From: Gammaproteobacteria bacterium
GTDB taxonomy: Bacteria; Pseudomonadota; Gammaproteobacteria; DSM-16500
DNA: 64,000 bases
Direction: 5' to 3'
NCBI GenBank assembly: GCA_031291175.1
Contig: JARLJO010000050.1
Span: 59,153-123,152 of the forward strand
Shown here: in pieces, positions 48,189 to 58,700 of the stretch
Numbering within the stretch: position 1 is the stretch's first letter
How the letters are laid out: each line of letters starts with the position of its first letter
Notes under the pieces: model-generated
What the model saw: only the letters and a program-made list of their open reading frames with translations
What the model was told of the DNA's origin: nothing
Databases searched by the model: none
Position numbers and translations under genes: made by a program

Positions 48189-48764
48189 TCAGGGCTTTGA
48201 AACGAAAGAGTTGCCTTTGATGTAAAAACGTAACAACCTTCGTGCCCAGTGCTTCGCATACAGAACACCAATCCGCGATTTTTTCACTACGACGAACCTT
48301 TCTGTTTCTTCTGCGCTGGCCACATAAAAATCATCGCTTAATAAATCATGTCCATTCAATTGTTTATCGATATGCATGGCTTTGCATAACAGTCCAGGGC
48401 CTTGGGTTTTGCCAGTGATATCCTGAATGGGTTCCACCGCGCGGATGAGAACGGCCGATGCCTGCCCTACATTTTCTGTCACGACATTCACGCAGAAATA
48501 GATACCATAAATTAAATACACGTAGGCATGTCCTGGCGCTCCGAACATGACTTTTGTTCTTTCAGTCAAACCTTTAGAGGAGTGTGCCGCCAGATCATGG
48601 GGGCCAAGATAGGCTTCGACTTCAACAATCTTGCCGATAAATTTTTTGTCTTCGTGGTGGTGTACCAAATATTTGCCAAGCAATTCTTTCGCAACCAGCG
48701 TTGTATCACGGTCATAGAAAAGTCGAGGCAGTTTTTTGAGGATGGGTGGTTTAGAGGTAGGCAT
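48189..48764 (-). CDS. mpg: 3-methyladenine DNA glycosylase (AAG/MPG family)
   Basis: Removes alkylated purines in base-excision repair. The 191 aa enzyme follows the AAG pattern: FYDRDTTLVAKELLGKYLVH, IVEVEAYLGPHDLAAHSS with the catalytic Glu, GHAYVYLIYGIYFCVNVVTE, and GPGLLCKAMHID. Length is normal for bacterial Mpg. Preceded by GAGG-like AGGATTT upstream of the start. Single gene; divergent from the CAP-domain gene. Confidence 0.92.
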   Translation of the reverse strand: MPTSKPPILKKLPRLFYDRDTTLVAKELLGKYLVHHHEDKKFIGKIVEVEAYLGPHDLAAHSSKGLTERTKVMFGAPGHAYVYLIYGIYFCVNVVTENVGQASAVLIRAVEPIQDITGKTQGPGLLCKAMHIDKQLNGHDLLSDDFYVASAEETERFVVVKKSRIGVLYAKHWARRLLRFYIKGNSFVSKP

Positions 48765-49028
48765 AAATCCTCGAAAAGCAGTGGTATGTCTGTGGCTAGT
48801 TTAAAATAACCAAGTCAAAATTCAAACGGAATATTATCATGTGAAATTTCGACCTATCTGAAGTCGGGAATGTAGAGTTTTGCCTTATATTACAGTGTTT
48901 TATTTCAGCTATTGGTGGGGTCAAATGCTCCCGGCGCAATTTTTGTCGTAAAAAAGCGCGGGTTAAATTCACTGAATTCATTTAAAATGCGCACATTCAA
49001 ATTTGCACAGCAGTGAAAGGAACAATAT

Positions 49029-49580
49029 ATGTTTACCAGTAGATTAACCATTATTCGAGTTTGGATTAAAAGCACCATCGTGCTGTTAACATTGGTAGGG
49101 GCGACAGCAAGTTGTTCAACAACAGCCAGCCGATCAAATGATTTGGCCACAAAATATAATGTTAAACAAGAAGTACTGGCCGCTCATAATAAGTGGCGCA
49201 AGCAGCATCAAGCCCCGAATCTCGTTTGGGATGATCAGTTGGCAAATTATGCTGCCCGCTATGCGAGCCGCTGCGAGTTCAAGCACTCATCCTCACCTTA
49301 CGGCGAAAATCTGGCGACAGGATATCCATCTGCAACTATCGCTGTGAACTTTTGGTATGGTGAACATGCGCAATACTTTTATGGTCGCCCGGGATTTTCC
49401 ATGCGTACCGGACATTTTACTCAGATGATATGGAAGTCCACGCAAAAATTAGGATGTGCTTACGTAGCATGCAATGGCAGAAATGGCACACCAGGAAAAT
49501 TTTTAGTTTGTGAATACAGTCCTGCGGGCAATGTCATGGGAGACCGTTATTTCCAGGAAAATGTTTTACCCAGTGTTTAG
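49029..49580 (+). CDS. CAP/SCP-domain lipoprotein (PR-1-like)
   Basis: A 183 aa exported protein. The signal segment SIVLLTLVGATASC-like (TIVLLTLVGATASC in the product) ends in a lipobox, so Cys near residue 28 may be lipidated. The domain carries the eukaryote-like CAP signatures GHFTQMIWKSTQKLGCA and FLVCEYSPAGNVMG, the cavity residues HNKWR and GEN, and paired cysteines. This is the PR-1/venom-allergen type rather than the bacterial YkwD type, judged by the conserved cysteines and GHFTQ. Such proteins bind sterols or lipids or act on hosts in eukaryotes; role here unknown. It precedes the permease gene by 19 bp. Confidence 0.86.
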   Translation: MFTSRLTIIRVWIKSTIVLLTLVGATASCSTTASRSNDLATKYNVKQEVLAAHNKWRKQHQAPNLVWDDQLANYAARYASRCEFKHSSSPYGENLATGYPSATIAVNFWYGEHAQYFYGRPGFSMRTGHFTQMIWKSTQKLGCAYVACNGRNGTPGKFLVCEYSPAGNVMGDRYFQENVLPSV

Positions 49581-49599
49581 CCTGTAAGGCGAATAACCG

Positions 49600-51000
49600 A
49601 TGCAAAAAAACATAAAGCCATTAGGTGTTTTATCTTTAATATTGATGAACACGGTCATTGTGGGTAGCTTGCAAATGCTACCTTTCACGGCAGTATACGG
49701 TTATTCATTAATTTTCTTTTATCTGATTGCAACCATCACTTTTTTTATTCCCAGTCTTTTGGCCACAGCCGAACTTGCAACCAGTTGGCCGATGACAGGC
49801 GGTCCTTATATTTGGGTTGAACATGCATTCGGCAAAACAATCGGTTTTTTCACCATTTGTATTTTATGGTTTTGTAATCTGATTTGGTATCCCACGATAT
49901 TTTCATTAATTGCCACGGGATTTTTTTATCTGATTGATCCGGCCTTGGCAAATCAAAAATTAGCGATGTTTTTTGCAGTGACCAGTATTTTTTGGATAAT
50001 GACATTGCAAAATTGTTTTGGGATTAAAGTATCCAGTATCGTGAGCAATCTTTGCAGTGTGGTCGGTATCATTTTACCCACTCTTTTAATCATTAGTTTT
50101 GCAATTTTTTGGGTAGGCAGTGGTAAGTCCAGTCAAATTCATTTAAACAAAGCATCGCTGTTACCGGATTTTAAGCATCTCGGTAACATCGCTTTTTTAA
50201 CCCAAGTAATTATTAGCTTATGTGGTATAGAAGCTTCCGGTGTCCATGCCGGTGATGTGCTCTCGCCCCGACGGAATTATCCCAGAGCCTTATTTTTTTC
50301 CGGTTTCATTATTTTATTTGTTTTGATTGGCACGGCGCTTGGTATTGCGCTAGTCATTCCCAGTCAGGATATCAGCCTGGTTTCCGGGTTATTGGATGCC
50401 ATTCGCATTTTTGCTAATACTTTTCATCTTTCCTGGCTTTTATTTATTTTATTACTGTTGATCACGCTGGGTAATTTTGGTTGTGCCTCCTCCTGGATGA
50501 TCAGTTCTACACGCGGCATGTCGATAGCATGTCAGGATGAAAAGAGACATCCTTTTTTACAAAAAACCAATCGTTATGGCGCTCCTGTGGGTATTCTATT
50601 TGTAGAAGCCATTGTCTTTACGATAGCCACTTTTGCATTTTGGTTAATGCCATCCATCAGTGCGTCATATTGGTTGCTCATTGAAACTGCTTCTTTGGTG
50701 AGTTTGGTCTATTACATTATTTTATTTTCTGCTTTAGTGAAGTTGCGTTATAAGCATGTCAAAGGCGCGCAAGGCTTCTTGATTCCGGGTGGTAAGCTCG
50801 GTGTGTGGGTCGTGTCCTTACTGGGTGGTGGTACGGCTTTGTTAGGTATCGTGGTTGGCTTTTTTCCGCCAGAGCAAGCTGGTGTGGGGTCTGCTTTCGC
50901 CTATGTCGTCAGTCTGTCTGTCGGTATGATCATTGCTTTTAGTGTGCCATTCGTCATTCTATTGATTGGTAAAGGCGCTTCAAAAAACCGGAAAAAATGA
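49600..51000 (+). CDS. APC-family amino acid permease
   Basis: A 466 aa inner-membrane transporter with about 12 helices. N-terminal GVLSLILMNTVIVGSLQMLP, then ATAELATSWPMTGGPYIWVEHAFG, the usual APC substrate-region pattern, and CGIEASGVHAGDVLSPRRNYPRAL in helix 6 region. It resembles the glutamate/GABA-type and related antiporters common in amino-acid-using intracellular Legionellales. Substrate not determined. Starts 19 bp after the CAP gene, possibly co-transcribed. Confidence 0.88.
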   Translation: MQKNIKPLGVLSLILMNTVIVGSLQMLPFTAVYGYSLIFFYLIATITFFIPSLLATAELATSWPMTGGPYIWVEHAFGKTIGFFTICILWFCNLIWYPTIFSLIATGFFYLIDPALANQKLAMFFAVTSIFWIMTLQNCFGIKVSSIVSNLCSVVGIILPTLLIISFAIFWVGSGKSSQIHLNKASLLPDFKHLGNIAFLTQVIISLCGIEASGVHAGDVLSPRRNYPRALFFSGFIILFVLIGTALGIALVIPSQDISLVSGLLDAIRIFANTFHLSWLLFILLLLITLGNFGCASSWMISSTRGMSIACQDEKRHPFLQKTNRYGAPVGILFVEAIVFTIATFAFWLMPSISASYWLLIETASLVSLVYYIILFSALVKLRYKHVKGAQGFLIPGGKLGVWVVSLLGGGTALLGIVVGFFPPEQAGVGSAFAYVVSLSVGMIIAFSVPFVILLIGKGASKNRKK

Positions 51001-51310
51001 AGTATTATTGAATACAGTATTAAGTTCTCGCCACATGAGTAGATGTAAATATCTGAATTAATGAGATTCATCCTTCTTGTGCGCTGCATGATTTATCATT
51101 GCCCGATCTAACCCTCTGATTAATTAAAAATTGAAAATCGTCTTTTTATAAGAACGTTCTAAGCTGTTGATCCCGCAGCCAATATTGCACTTAGATCTGG
51201 TTAGTCAAAATCATCCCAAAATAAATAATGTTATAATTTAGACAATAGAATGCATCGTAATGAATATCTCATAAAGTTTAAATCTGTTTCACCTACTTTA
51301 GGGAATCAGT
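51001..51310. other. 310-bp intergenic region before the phosphorelay cluster
   Basis: AT-rich. Contains a perfect 10-bp palindrome AGAACGTTCT at 51151-51160 and a TATAAT at 51232-51237 that may be the -10 box of the kinase operon; no matching -35 is clear. No gene seen. Confidence 0.4.
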
Positions 51311-53317
51311 ATGAGTATTGAAGACACGACCTATTTCATTTCTAAAAAGTGGCAGAATTATTTTGTCATGTCGGTCGGTATTATCTTAATTGCAATAAGC
51401 GCTTTGGTCTTGGTTGGTTGGGTATTTGACATCACTTTTTTAAAGAGCCTATCACCAAAATTTGCCTCCATGAAAATCAATACGGCAGTTGCTTTTTGTC
51501 TATGTGGTCTATCGCTTTTATTGCTGCATTGGTCATCAAGTGTCTATACAAGAATAATAATCTATGCCTGCGCCGTGATGATATTTTTAATTGGATTTAT
51601 CTCGCTTAACGAATATCTGTTCGATATGAATTTTAATATAGATCAGTTGATTTATTCAGAAGGCGTCCCATCGAAGGTGGATCCTGCTTTGGTCCGTATG
51701 TCATGTATTACTGCTTTTAATTTTATTACGCTTGCTGTTGTCTATATTTGCATACTGAATAAAAAAGTTAAGCCCTGGGTCTATCAGTTGATGATCTTGA
51801 TCGTATTCTTTAATTCCCTCTTTATCCTGATTGGTTACTGGTATGGCGTCAAAATCATTTATCGAAATCCTTATTTTCTAAATGCCGTGGCTTTGCACAC
51901 GGCTTTTTTATTCTTATTGCTAAGTGTTGCGTTATTGCTGAGACAATCCCAATGCGGATTTACCCGAATATTCAATGAAGATAATCTGGGTGGGCTCACT
52001 TTTCGCCGTATATTGCCGTATGTCTTTTTGATTCCAATGATTTTAGGTGATATCGGCATCATCAGCCAAACAAAAGGATATTATGGGCCTGACGTGAGTA
52101 TCGCCATTATCGTGATAGGCTCAATCATCATTTTTACCCTGGTAACGTGGAAGGTCTCATTGTTATTGGAAGCAGAGTCGAAAAAGCGTGCTGAATCAGA
52201 AGATAAATACAATTTAGCATTGAAGTCGGCTCAAGTTGGCACATGGGATTGGAGGCTGGATAAGGATGTCATGACATGGACTGATGAGATTTACGATTTA
52301 TTGGGTGTCACACGAGAGATGTATGACAATACTTATCTTGGTTTTTTGAGTTTTGTGCATCTCGATGATCGTGAAGCCGTGGATACGGCGGCCCGCAAAG
52401 CGATTAACGGTACGGGTGAATGTGAGGTCGAGTATCGCGTCATTCATCCCGATAGACGTGTGCATTATATTAAGGCCAAAGGGAAAGTGTATCGCGATTC
52501 TTCGGGGGAAGCATATCGTATGATTGGTGTTTGTTGGGAAATATCAGCGCAAAAAGCGGCAGAAAGGGCGCTCAAATATGCCAAAGAAAAAGCAGAAGAA
52601 GCCAGCCGAATCAAATCGAAATTTTTAACCAGTATGAATCATGAATTACGAACGCCGCTGAATCCCATTATTGGATTTTCGGGAACGCTGTTGATGAGGT
52701 ATCCCGGGCCATTAACTCCAGAGCAAGAAAAGCAGGTGATGATTATTCAAAGAAGCGCTAAGCATCTCTTGTCATTGATTGATAATATTTTACAAATTGC
52801 AAAGATTGAGTCTGAAAAAACAGATTTGATGATGGAGGATTTTTCATGTGATGAGGTGATAGGCGCCATCATTGAAAAATTTAAAGAAGAAGCGGCGACC
52901 AAAAACATCAATTTAATCGCGGATTTCAGAGATAAAAAACTGTGTATCAAAACAGATAAATCCGCATTTATAGAAATTATGACTAATTTAGTCAGCAATG
53001 CGATTAAGTACACCGAATACGGTGGTGTGCGAATAGTCACTAATGAGTATTTTGAAAATGGGAAAGAAATCGTTTCAATCAGTGTTATTGATACGGGTAT
53101 TGGCATCAAAAAAGAGGTACAAAAAAACATTTTTAACGTTTTAGATTGCGATGATGCTTCACGACAAATTGTTGGATCTGGATTGGGTTTGTATTTGAGT
53201 AAAAGCTTAGCGGAATTATTAGGGGGCGATATATTACTTGAGAGTGATTTACGTGAGGGGAGTAATTTCACATTGGTTCTCATGAAAAATGCCTGTGCTA
53301 AGGAGGCAGAGTTATGA
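51311..53317 (+). CDS. Membrane sensor histidine kinase with PAS domain
   Basis: A 668 aa kinase. About seven helices fill residues 15-285, including MKINTAVAFCLCGLSLLLL, followed by a coiled linker, a PAS domain (about 300-420, LALKSAQVGTWDWRL), HisKA with MNHELRTPLNPIIGFSG (phospho-accepting His 444) and HATPase_c with NLVSNAIKYTE, DTGIGIKKEV and GSGLGLYLSKSL. The F-box region reads IFNVLDCDDASRQ, without the usual second Phe, so the ATP lid is unusual. No receiver domain. First gene of four; the stop overlaps the next start (ATGA). Confidence 0.92.
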   Translation: MSIEDTTYFISKKWQNYFVMSVGIILIAISALVLVGWVFDITFLKSLSPKFASMKINTAVAFCLCGLSLLLLHWSSSVYTRIIIYACAVMIFLIGFISLNEYLFDMNFNIDQLIYSEGVPSKVDPALVRMSCITAFNFITLAVVYICILNKKVKPWVYQLMILIVFFNSLFILIGYWYGVKIIYRNPYFLNAVALHTAFLFLLLSVALLLRQSQCGFTRIFNEDNLGGLTFRRILPYVFLIPMILGDIGIISQTKGYYGPDVSIAIIVIGSIIIFTLVTWKVSLLLEAESKKRAESEDKYNLALKSAQVGTWDWRLDKDVMTWTDEIYDLLGVTREMYDNTYLGFLSFVHLDDREAVDTAARKAINGTGECEVEYRVIHPDRRVHYIKAKGKVYRDSSGEAYRMIGVCWEISAQKAAERALKYAKEKAEEASRIKSKFLTSMNHELRTPLNPIIGFSGTLLMRYPGPLTPEQEKQVMIIQRSAKHLLSLIDNILQIAKIESEKTDLMMEDFSCDEVIGAIIEKFKEEAATKNINLIADFRDKKLCIKTDKSAFIEIMTNLVSNAIKYTEYGGVRIVTNEYFENGKEIVSISVIDTGIGIKKEVQKNIFNVLDCDDASRQIVGSGLGLYLSKSLAELLGGDILLESDLREGSNFTLVLMKNACAKEAEL

Positions 53318-54957
53318 AAAAAGAATCTGTATTGACAGAGAATTTGGATTATTGTGCCATTTTTAGGTCGGCACCTGACTCCTATTTGTTGCTAAGTCCT
53401 ACGTTAATGATTTTAGAGGCGAGTGATGCCTACATTAAATCCACCATGCTAACGCGAGAAAAAGTGATTGGGCATGGACTATTTGAGATCTTTCCTGATG
53501 TCATTCAGGATGAGTTAAACCCAGGGGCTAAAAATTTGCGGGCCTCGCTGGAGAGAGTGTTAAAGAATAAGATCCCAGATGCAATGGCGGTGCAGCGTTA
53601 TGATATTCGCTCGTCTAACGCGATTGATGATAAATTTGAAGAGCGCTATTGGAGTCCCGTCAACAGCCCCGTATTGGATGAAAATGGCGAGGTACAATAT
53701 ATTATTCATCGCGTCGATGACGTAACAAGTTACGTAAAAAGCGAAGGTATTCTGGCGCTTGGGACAAAAGTGCAGCCACACGAAAAAATACAATTTGAAA
53801 TTATTCGCCGTGCTCAAGAGTTGCAAGCGGTGAATGAGCGTCTGCGTCAAAGTGAAGAACGATTGAGGTTATTAACAGAGGGCGCCAAAGATTGTGCTCT
53901 CTTTGTGTTAGATACTAATGGATTTGTGACTACCTGTAATGGAGGAGCAGGCAAAATAAACGGCTATGCTTACAATGAAATTGTGGGAAAACATTTTTCC
54001 ATTTTATATAGCAAAAATGATATTGAAATGAATCATCCCAGATTTGAGCTGGATATGGCTTTGGCACAAGGAAGATATGAGGAAGAGGGGTGGCGTGTAC
54101 GTAAAGATGGTTCTCAGTTTTGGGCGAATGTTATCATCACGCCCGTTTATAACGAGAAAAACGTTCTTATCGGATTTTGTAAAATATCGCGTGATTTAAC
54201 TGAGCGAAAATTATATGAAGATGAGTTACGCAGTGCAAAAGAGAAAGCCGAAAAAGCCAGTCTGACAAAAAGTTCATTTTTAGCGAGCATGAGTCATGAG
54301 TTGCGTACACCGTTAAATTCTATCATTGGTTTTACAGGCATATTGCTAATGGGCTTGCCTGGAGCCTTGACGACAGACCAAAATAAGCACCTCAAAATTG
54401 TGCAGCATAGCGCCAAGCATTTATTAGCAATGATTAATGATCTGCTGGATATTGCAAAAATTGAAGCCAATAAGGTCAATCTGAATACCGAATCTTTCTT
54501 TATCACCGAAATTATTTCTGAGGTGCTAGCTTCACTCAAATCACAAGCAGATGAAAAAAGCCTATTATTAATAAACAATACGCCTGATACAAAAGTATTA
54601 ATTAATACGGACAAAAGAATATTGAGTCAAATACTGATTAATGTGGTGACTAATGCGATCAAATACACCGAAAAAGGAGGTGTTTATATCACCGTGGGTG
54701 AATGCATTGAAAACAATAAGTCGTTCATTGCCATCAATGTAAAAGATACAGGGATAGGAATCAGTCCAGAGTCCACAGACACCATATTCAATGCTTTTGA
54801 GCGCACCGATGCGGTGAAAAAAATCGAAGGGACGGGATTGGGTTTGTATTTAAGTCAAAAATTAGCGGGTTTTCTGCAAGGCATGATTAAATTTGAAAGT
54901 GAGCTGCATGTTGGTAGTAGCTTTACTATTCTTTTACCTAAAGAGTCAGTCTTTTAG
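53314..54957 (+). CDS. Cytoplasmic double-PAS histidine kinase
   Basis: A 547 aa soluble kinase: a PAS domain at about 10-140 (AIFRSAPDSYLLLSPTLM), a coiled coil around QAVNERLRQSEERLRLL, a second PAS plus PAC at 185-305, HisKA with MSHELRTPLNSIIGFTG (His 328) and HATPase_c with NVVTNAIKYTE, DTGIGISPES, IFNAFERTD and GTGLGLYLSQKL. All catalytic boxes are normal. It ends 12 bp before the double receiver gene, a likely phosphoryl acceptor. Confidence 0.93.
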   Translation: MKKESVLTENLDYCAIFRSAPDSYLLLSPTLMILEASDAYIKSTMLTREKVIGHGLFEIFPDVIQDELNPGAKNLRASLERVLKNKIPDAMAVQRYDIRSSNAIDDKFEERYWSPVNSPVLDENGEVQYIIHRVDDVTSYVKSEGILALGTKVQPHEKIQFEIIRRAQELQAVNERLRQSEERLRLLTEGAKDCALFVLDTNGFVTTCNGGAGKINGYAYNEIVGKHFSILYSKNDIEMNHPRFELDMALAQGRYEEEGWRVRKDGSQFWANVIITPVYNEKNVLIGFCKISRDLTERKLYEDELRSAKEKAEKASLTKSSFLASMSHELRTPLNSIIGFTGILLMGLPGALTTDQNKHLKIVQHSAKHLLAMINDLLDIAKIEANKVNLNTESFFITEIISEVLASLKSQADEKSLLLINNTPDTKVLINTDKRILSQILINVVTNAIKYTEKGGVYITVGECIENNKSFIAINVKDTGIGISPESTDTIFNAFERTDAVKKIEGTGLGLYLSQKLAGFLQGMIKFESELHVGSSFTILLPKESVF

Positions 54958-54969
54958 CTGAGGTCAGGT

Positions 54970-55797
54970 ATGCCAAAAATATTAATTATTGATGATACCC
55001 CAGATAGTCTGGAATTGATTCGATATTTATTCGTCACTCAAGGCTATGATATTCTGGTGGCAGAAGATGGACAGAAAGGATTTGAGATGGCATTGCGAGA
55101 AGTGCCCGATCTCATTGTGACCGATATCAGAATGCCCAAAATGAGCGGCTTTGATTTAATTAAAAAGATACTTGAAACGCCGAGTTTGAGTGATGTTCCT
55201 TGCATAGCAATTACTGCGCAAGCGATGAAAGGTAGTCATGATAAAATTCTCTCCGCTGGTTTTAAAATGTGTTTAGAGAAACCTGTCGACCCAGAAAGGC
55301 TATTAGCGCAAGTTGAGTCTTTTTTGAAGAATCGAATCAAAAAATCACAAGATACAGTGACGGAAGATGCTAAGACGGATTTAAAAGCGCCGTCATTAAA
55401 TAAGTTAGTGCTGGTTATTGATAATTCACCAGATAACTTGGAATTGTCTCGTATGTTGCTTGAGTATGATGGCTATCAGGTTCTCACCGCCACCGGCGTG
55501 CGAGAAGCCCTGGTCGTAGCCAGAAAAATGCCGCCAGATTTATTTTTATCGGATGTTCATATGCCAGATGGCGATGGTTATGAATTAATAAGAGAAGTCA
55601 AAAAAGATTCTACTCTTTGTCATATTCCTTTTGTCTTCATTACCGCCTCTTCCTGGAAATACAAAGATTTTTCGAAAGGTTTAACGATGGGCGCGGTTAA
55701 TTTTATTATTCGACCCATAGAGCCAAAGGATTTTTTGCAGAGCATTAAAGGCTGTTTTGAGAAGAAAACTAAACTAGGCGAAGAGGATGGCCCATGA
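54970..55797 (+). CDS. Double receiver-domain protein (REC-REC)
   Basis: A 275 aa protein made only of two receiver domains joined by a short charged linker. The first (1-120) is complete: acidic pair in LIIDDT, phospho-acceptor Asp 52 in VTDIRMP, Thr in AITAQ and Lys 104 in LEKPV. The second (about 138-262) keeps Asp 195 in LSDVHMP, but the acidic pair is VIDNS (Asp-Asn) and the conserved Lys is Arg 248 in IIRPIEP. No HPt, DNA-binding or enzymatic output domain. It overlaps the next gene by 4 bp. Probably a phosphate shuttle or sink within the cluster. Confidence 0.92.
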   Translation: MPKILIIDDTPDSLELIRYLFVTQGYDILVAEDGQKGFEMALREVPDLIVTDIRMPKMSGFDLIKKILETPSLSDVPCIAITAQAMKGSHDKILSAGFKMCLEKPVDPERLLAQVESFLKNRIKKSQDTVTEDAKTDLKAPSLNKLVLVIDNSPDNLELSRMLLEYDGYQVLTATGVREALVVARKMPPDLFLSDVHMPDGDGYELIREVKKDSTLCHIPFVFITASSWKYKDFSKGLTMGAVNFIIRPIEPKDFLQSIKGCFEKKTKLGEEDGP

Positions 55798-58700
55798 CGA
55801 CCATACTCATTGCAGATGATCGATCCTCAAATCGCGAATATTTAACGGTTTTGCTGGGCTATCAGAATTTTAAAACCCTGGAAGCAAAAGATGGTATTGA
55901 GGCGTTAGCCGTGATTAATGACTGTCATCCCGATTTAGTGATTTCCGATATTATCATGCCGCATATGGATGGTTATGAGTTGGCGCTAAAAATAAAGCAA
56001 AATCCAGAAATATCCCATATTCCAGTTATTTTTTATACGGCAGCTTACCGTGTGCTTGAGGCAGAAGCCGTGGCATCCGCTTGCGGTGTGCAATACGTTA
56101 TTGGCAAGCCAGCTGATCCCTATATATTGCTGGATGTCATTAATAAAGCGTTAGCTAAACCAATCGTCGCGCCTCAGGTAGCGGTGGATATTGGCGCTTC
56201 GGATCCTATCTCGCTCATTGCAAAAAAGCTTTCCCAAAAATCTGCTGATTTTGAATCGGTGACTTCGCGTTTAGCATCTTTGATTGAGCTAGGTCTTGAT
56301 TTTGCTGAAGAGCGTGATCCTTATCAATGTTTAATATTATTTTGCAATGGCGCACGAAAACTGATTGCCTCGCAATATTCTGCCATTTTAATATTTGAAA
56401 GCATTGGCTATCGTGTCCATCATTTTGTGCTCCAGGGAAATAATATCGATAAGAACGACTTTGTGGCGCCTGATTTTAGGCAAGGATTATTATTGGCTGA
56501 TTTGTTCAATAAGAATCGACCTACACGCTTACAGCATCCGATAATTACCCCGCGCGAGTTGGGTTTGCCGGATGATAACTTGGTGATCTCAAATTTATTA
56601 AGTATTCCCATATCCACCTCTAAAGGCACTATGGGATTAATTTATTTGGTGAATAAAATTGGCAGTGATGAATTCAATGAAGATGATGAGCGTATGGCCG
56701 CCGCTTTGGCGGCTGAAATTTCCGTGACATATGAAAGTATCCGATTGTTCGAGGAGCTTAAGTTGCGCAATGAGGAGCTCAATAAAGAGGTTTTAGCGCG
56801 CAACAAAGCAGAGTTAATGCTATATCAAAGCAATAAGCATTTTCGAGATTTAATTGAATATTCACCGGATGCCATTTTGATTGCTGTTAAGGATGTGATT
56901 GTTTATGCCAATCCCTGCATGGCTAAACTGTTTGCCGCGAAGGATTCTAAAGAATTATTAGGAAAATCCCTCTCGGCGCTCTTCCAGGCGGATGACAAAG
57001 AAATAGTAGAGAGCATATTAAAAAAGATGAATACAGGAGAGATTTTTCCAAGATCCATCGCTAAATGTATTCGATGTGATGGCGTCATTATTGATACGGA
57101 AGTTACCGCAAGCACGTGTTTTTATGAGAGCAGCCCAGCGAATCAAGTGATTATTCGTGATGTGACATTGCGTACACAGAGTGAAAATACACTTTATATT
57201 GAGTTCAATATTGCTAAATTAATGGTTGAGGATGTGTCGGTAGAAGAAGGCTTGGTCGCGGCTTTAAGTTTGATTGGAAACACTATGTCTCAAGACTTGG
57301 GGTTCTATTTTGCCCTTGATTCTGTACCGAAAAAAGTGGACTGCATTAGTGTCTGGCATCATGTGAATTCACCCATCGTAAAGCGTATCAGTGAGTTTCA
57401 GCAGTATGCATTAAAGAAAATATCCGATATGGGTGATGCTATGCAGCCATATTGGCTGCTTGATGCTGATCCAGCATTTTCACCAATAAACCCATCAGGT
57501 GATTTGAATATACAATCAGAAATTTTACTTCCTATTCTTTATGAGAACAAATTGCTTGGCGTTATCCTGTTGTTTAGCCACGACAAGGTAGATTCCAATA
57601 AAAAATCATTAGAGATGTTAAATGCGATCGGTAATCAAGTAGGCATTTTTATCGTGCATAAACAATCTTTAGAAAAACTAAAATCTTCATTGTCAGAAAA
57701 AGAAGTGATGCTAAGAGAGATATTAGCAGCAGAGGGCCGTTATCGGGCCATCATGGAAAATGCCAGTTGCGGTATTGTTATTCACACGCCAGAAGGGATT
57801 CTGTTAGAGAGCAATAAGCAAACTAAAAAAATATTTGGGCAGATAAATCTATCAAATTTAGGAAAAACCTTCGCGGATTTCATTGTTCCTACCGATCAAG
57901 AGTATGTTGCTTTTCAATTTAAAAAATTAGCGGCTCAAAAAAGCATTGGTCCTATCGCCGTACACGTTCAGCATGATGATAGACAGATAATTGATGTTGA
58001 GTTTTCATCGGTTTATGTTGAAAGCGATAACGAAAATTATATTATAAGTATTTTAAATGATACGACTGAGTCAAATCGTTTGCTTTCACAAACGCTACTC
58101 AGCGATAAGCTTGCCACTATTGGCACTTTGGCGACAGGGATTATTCATGAAATCAATAATCCCTTGATTTGGATTTTAAACAATTTGTCTTATATGAAAG
58201 ACAAAATTAAATTATTGCAACCTGCCGATGACGAGAAAAAGAATATTTTACTAAAGCTCAATGAAACGATTGATGAGTCGATTTTAGGCGCAGAGCGCAT
58301 CAGAGACATTGTTCATGATTTAAAGGGTTTTACCCGTGTAGATCAAAATGATCTAACCCCAGTCGATGTTAACGCTGCGGTGAAAGCAGCCATTAATATG
58401 GCGTATCCGCAATTTAAAAATGTTGCAAAGCTTGAGACTAGCTTTGATAAAAACCTCCCCATTCTTTTGCTCAACAGCAATAAGCTTCAGCAGATCTTTC
58501 TGAATTTAATTGTGAATGCAGCGCAGGCAATTAACAAAAAAGATTATGAAGAAAATGTGATTCGTGTGAAGACTTGCATGACTAAAAATCAAATTTGTAT
58601 TGATATTACTGATACGGGTACAGGTATTCCACCTGAGGTATTGTCAAAAATATTCAATCCCTTTTTCACAACCAAACCGGTGGGCGTGGGTACAGGCCTT

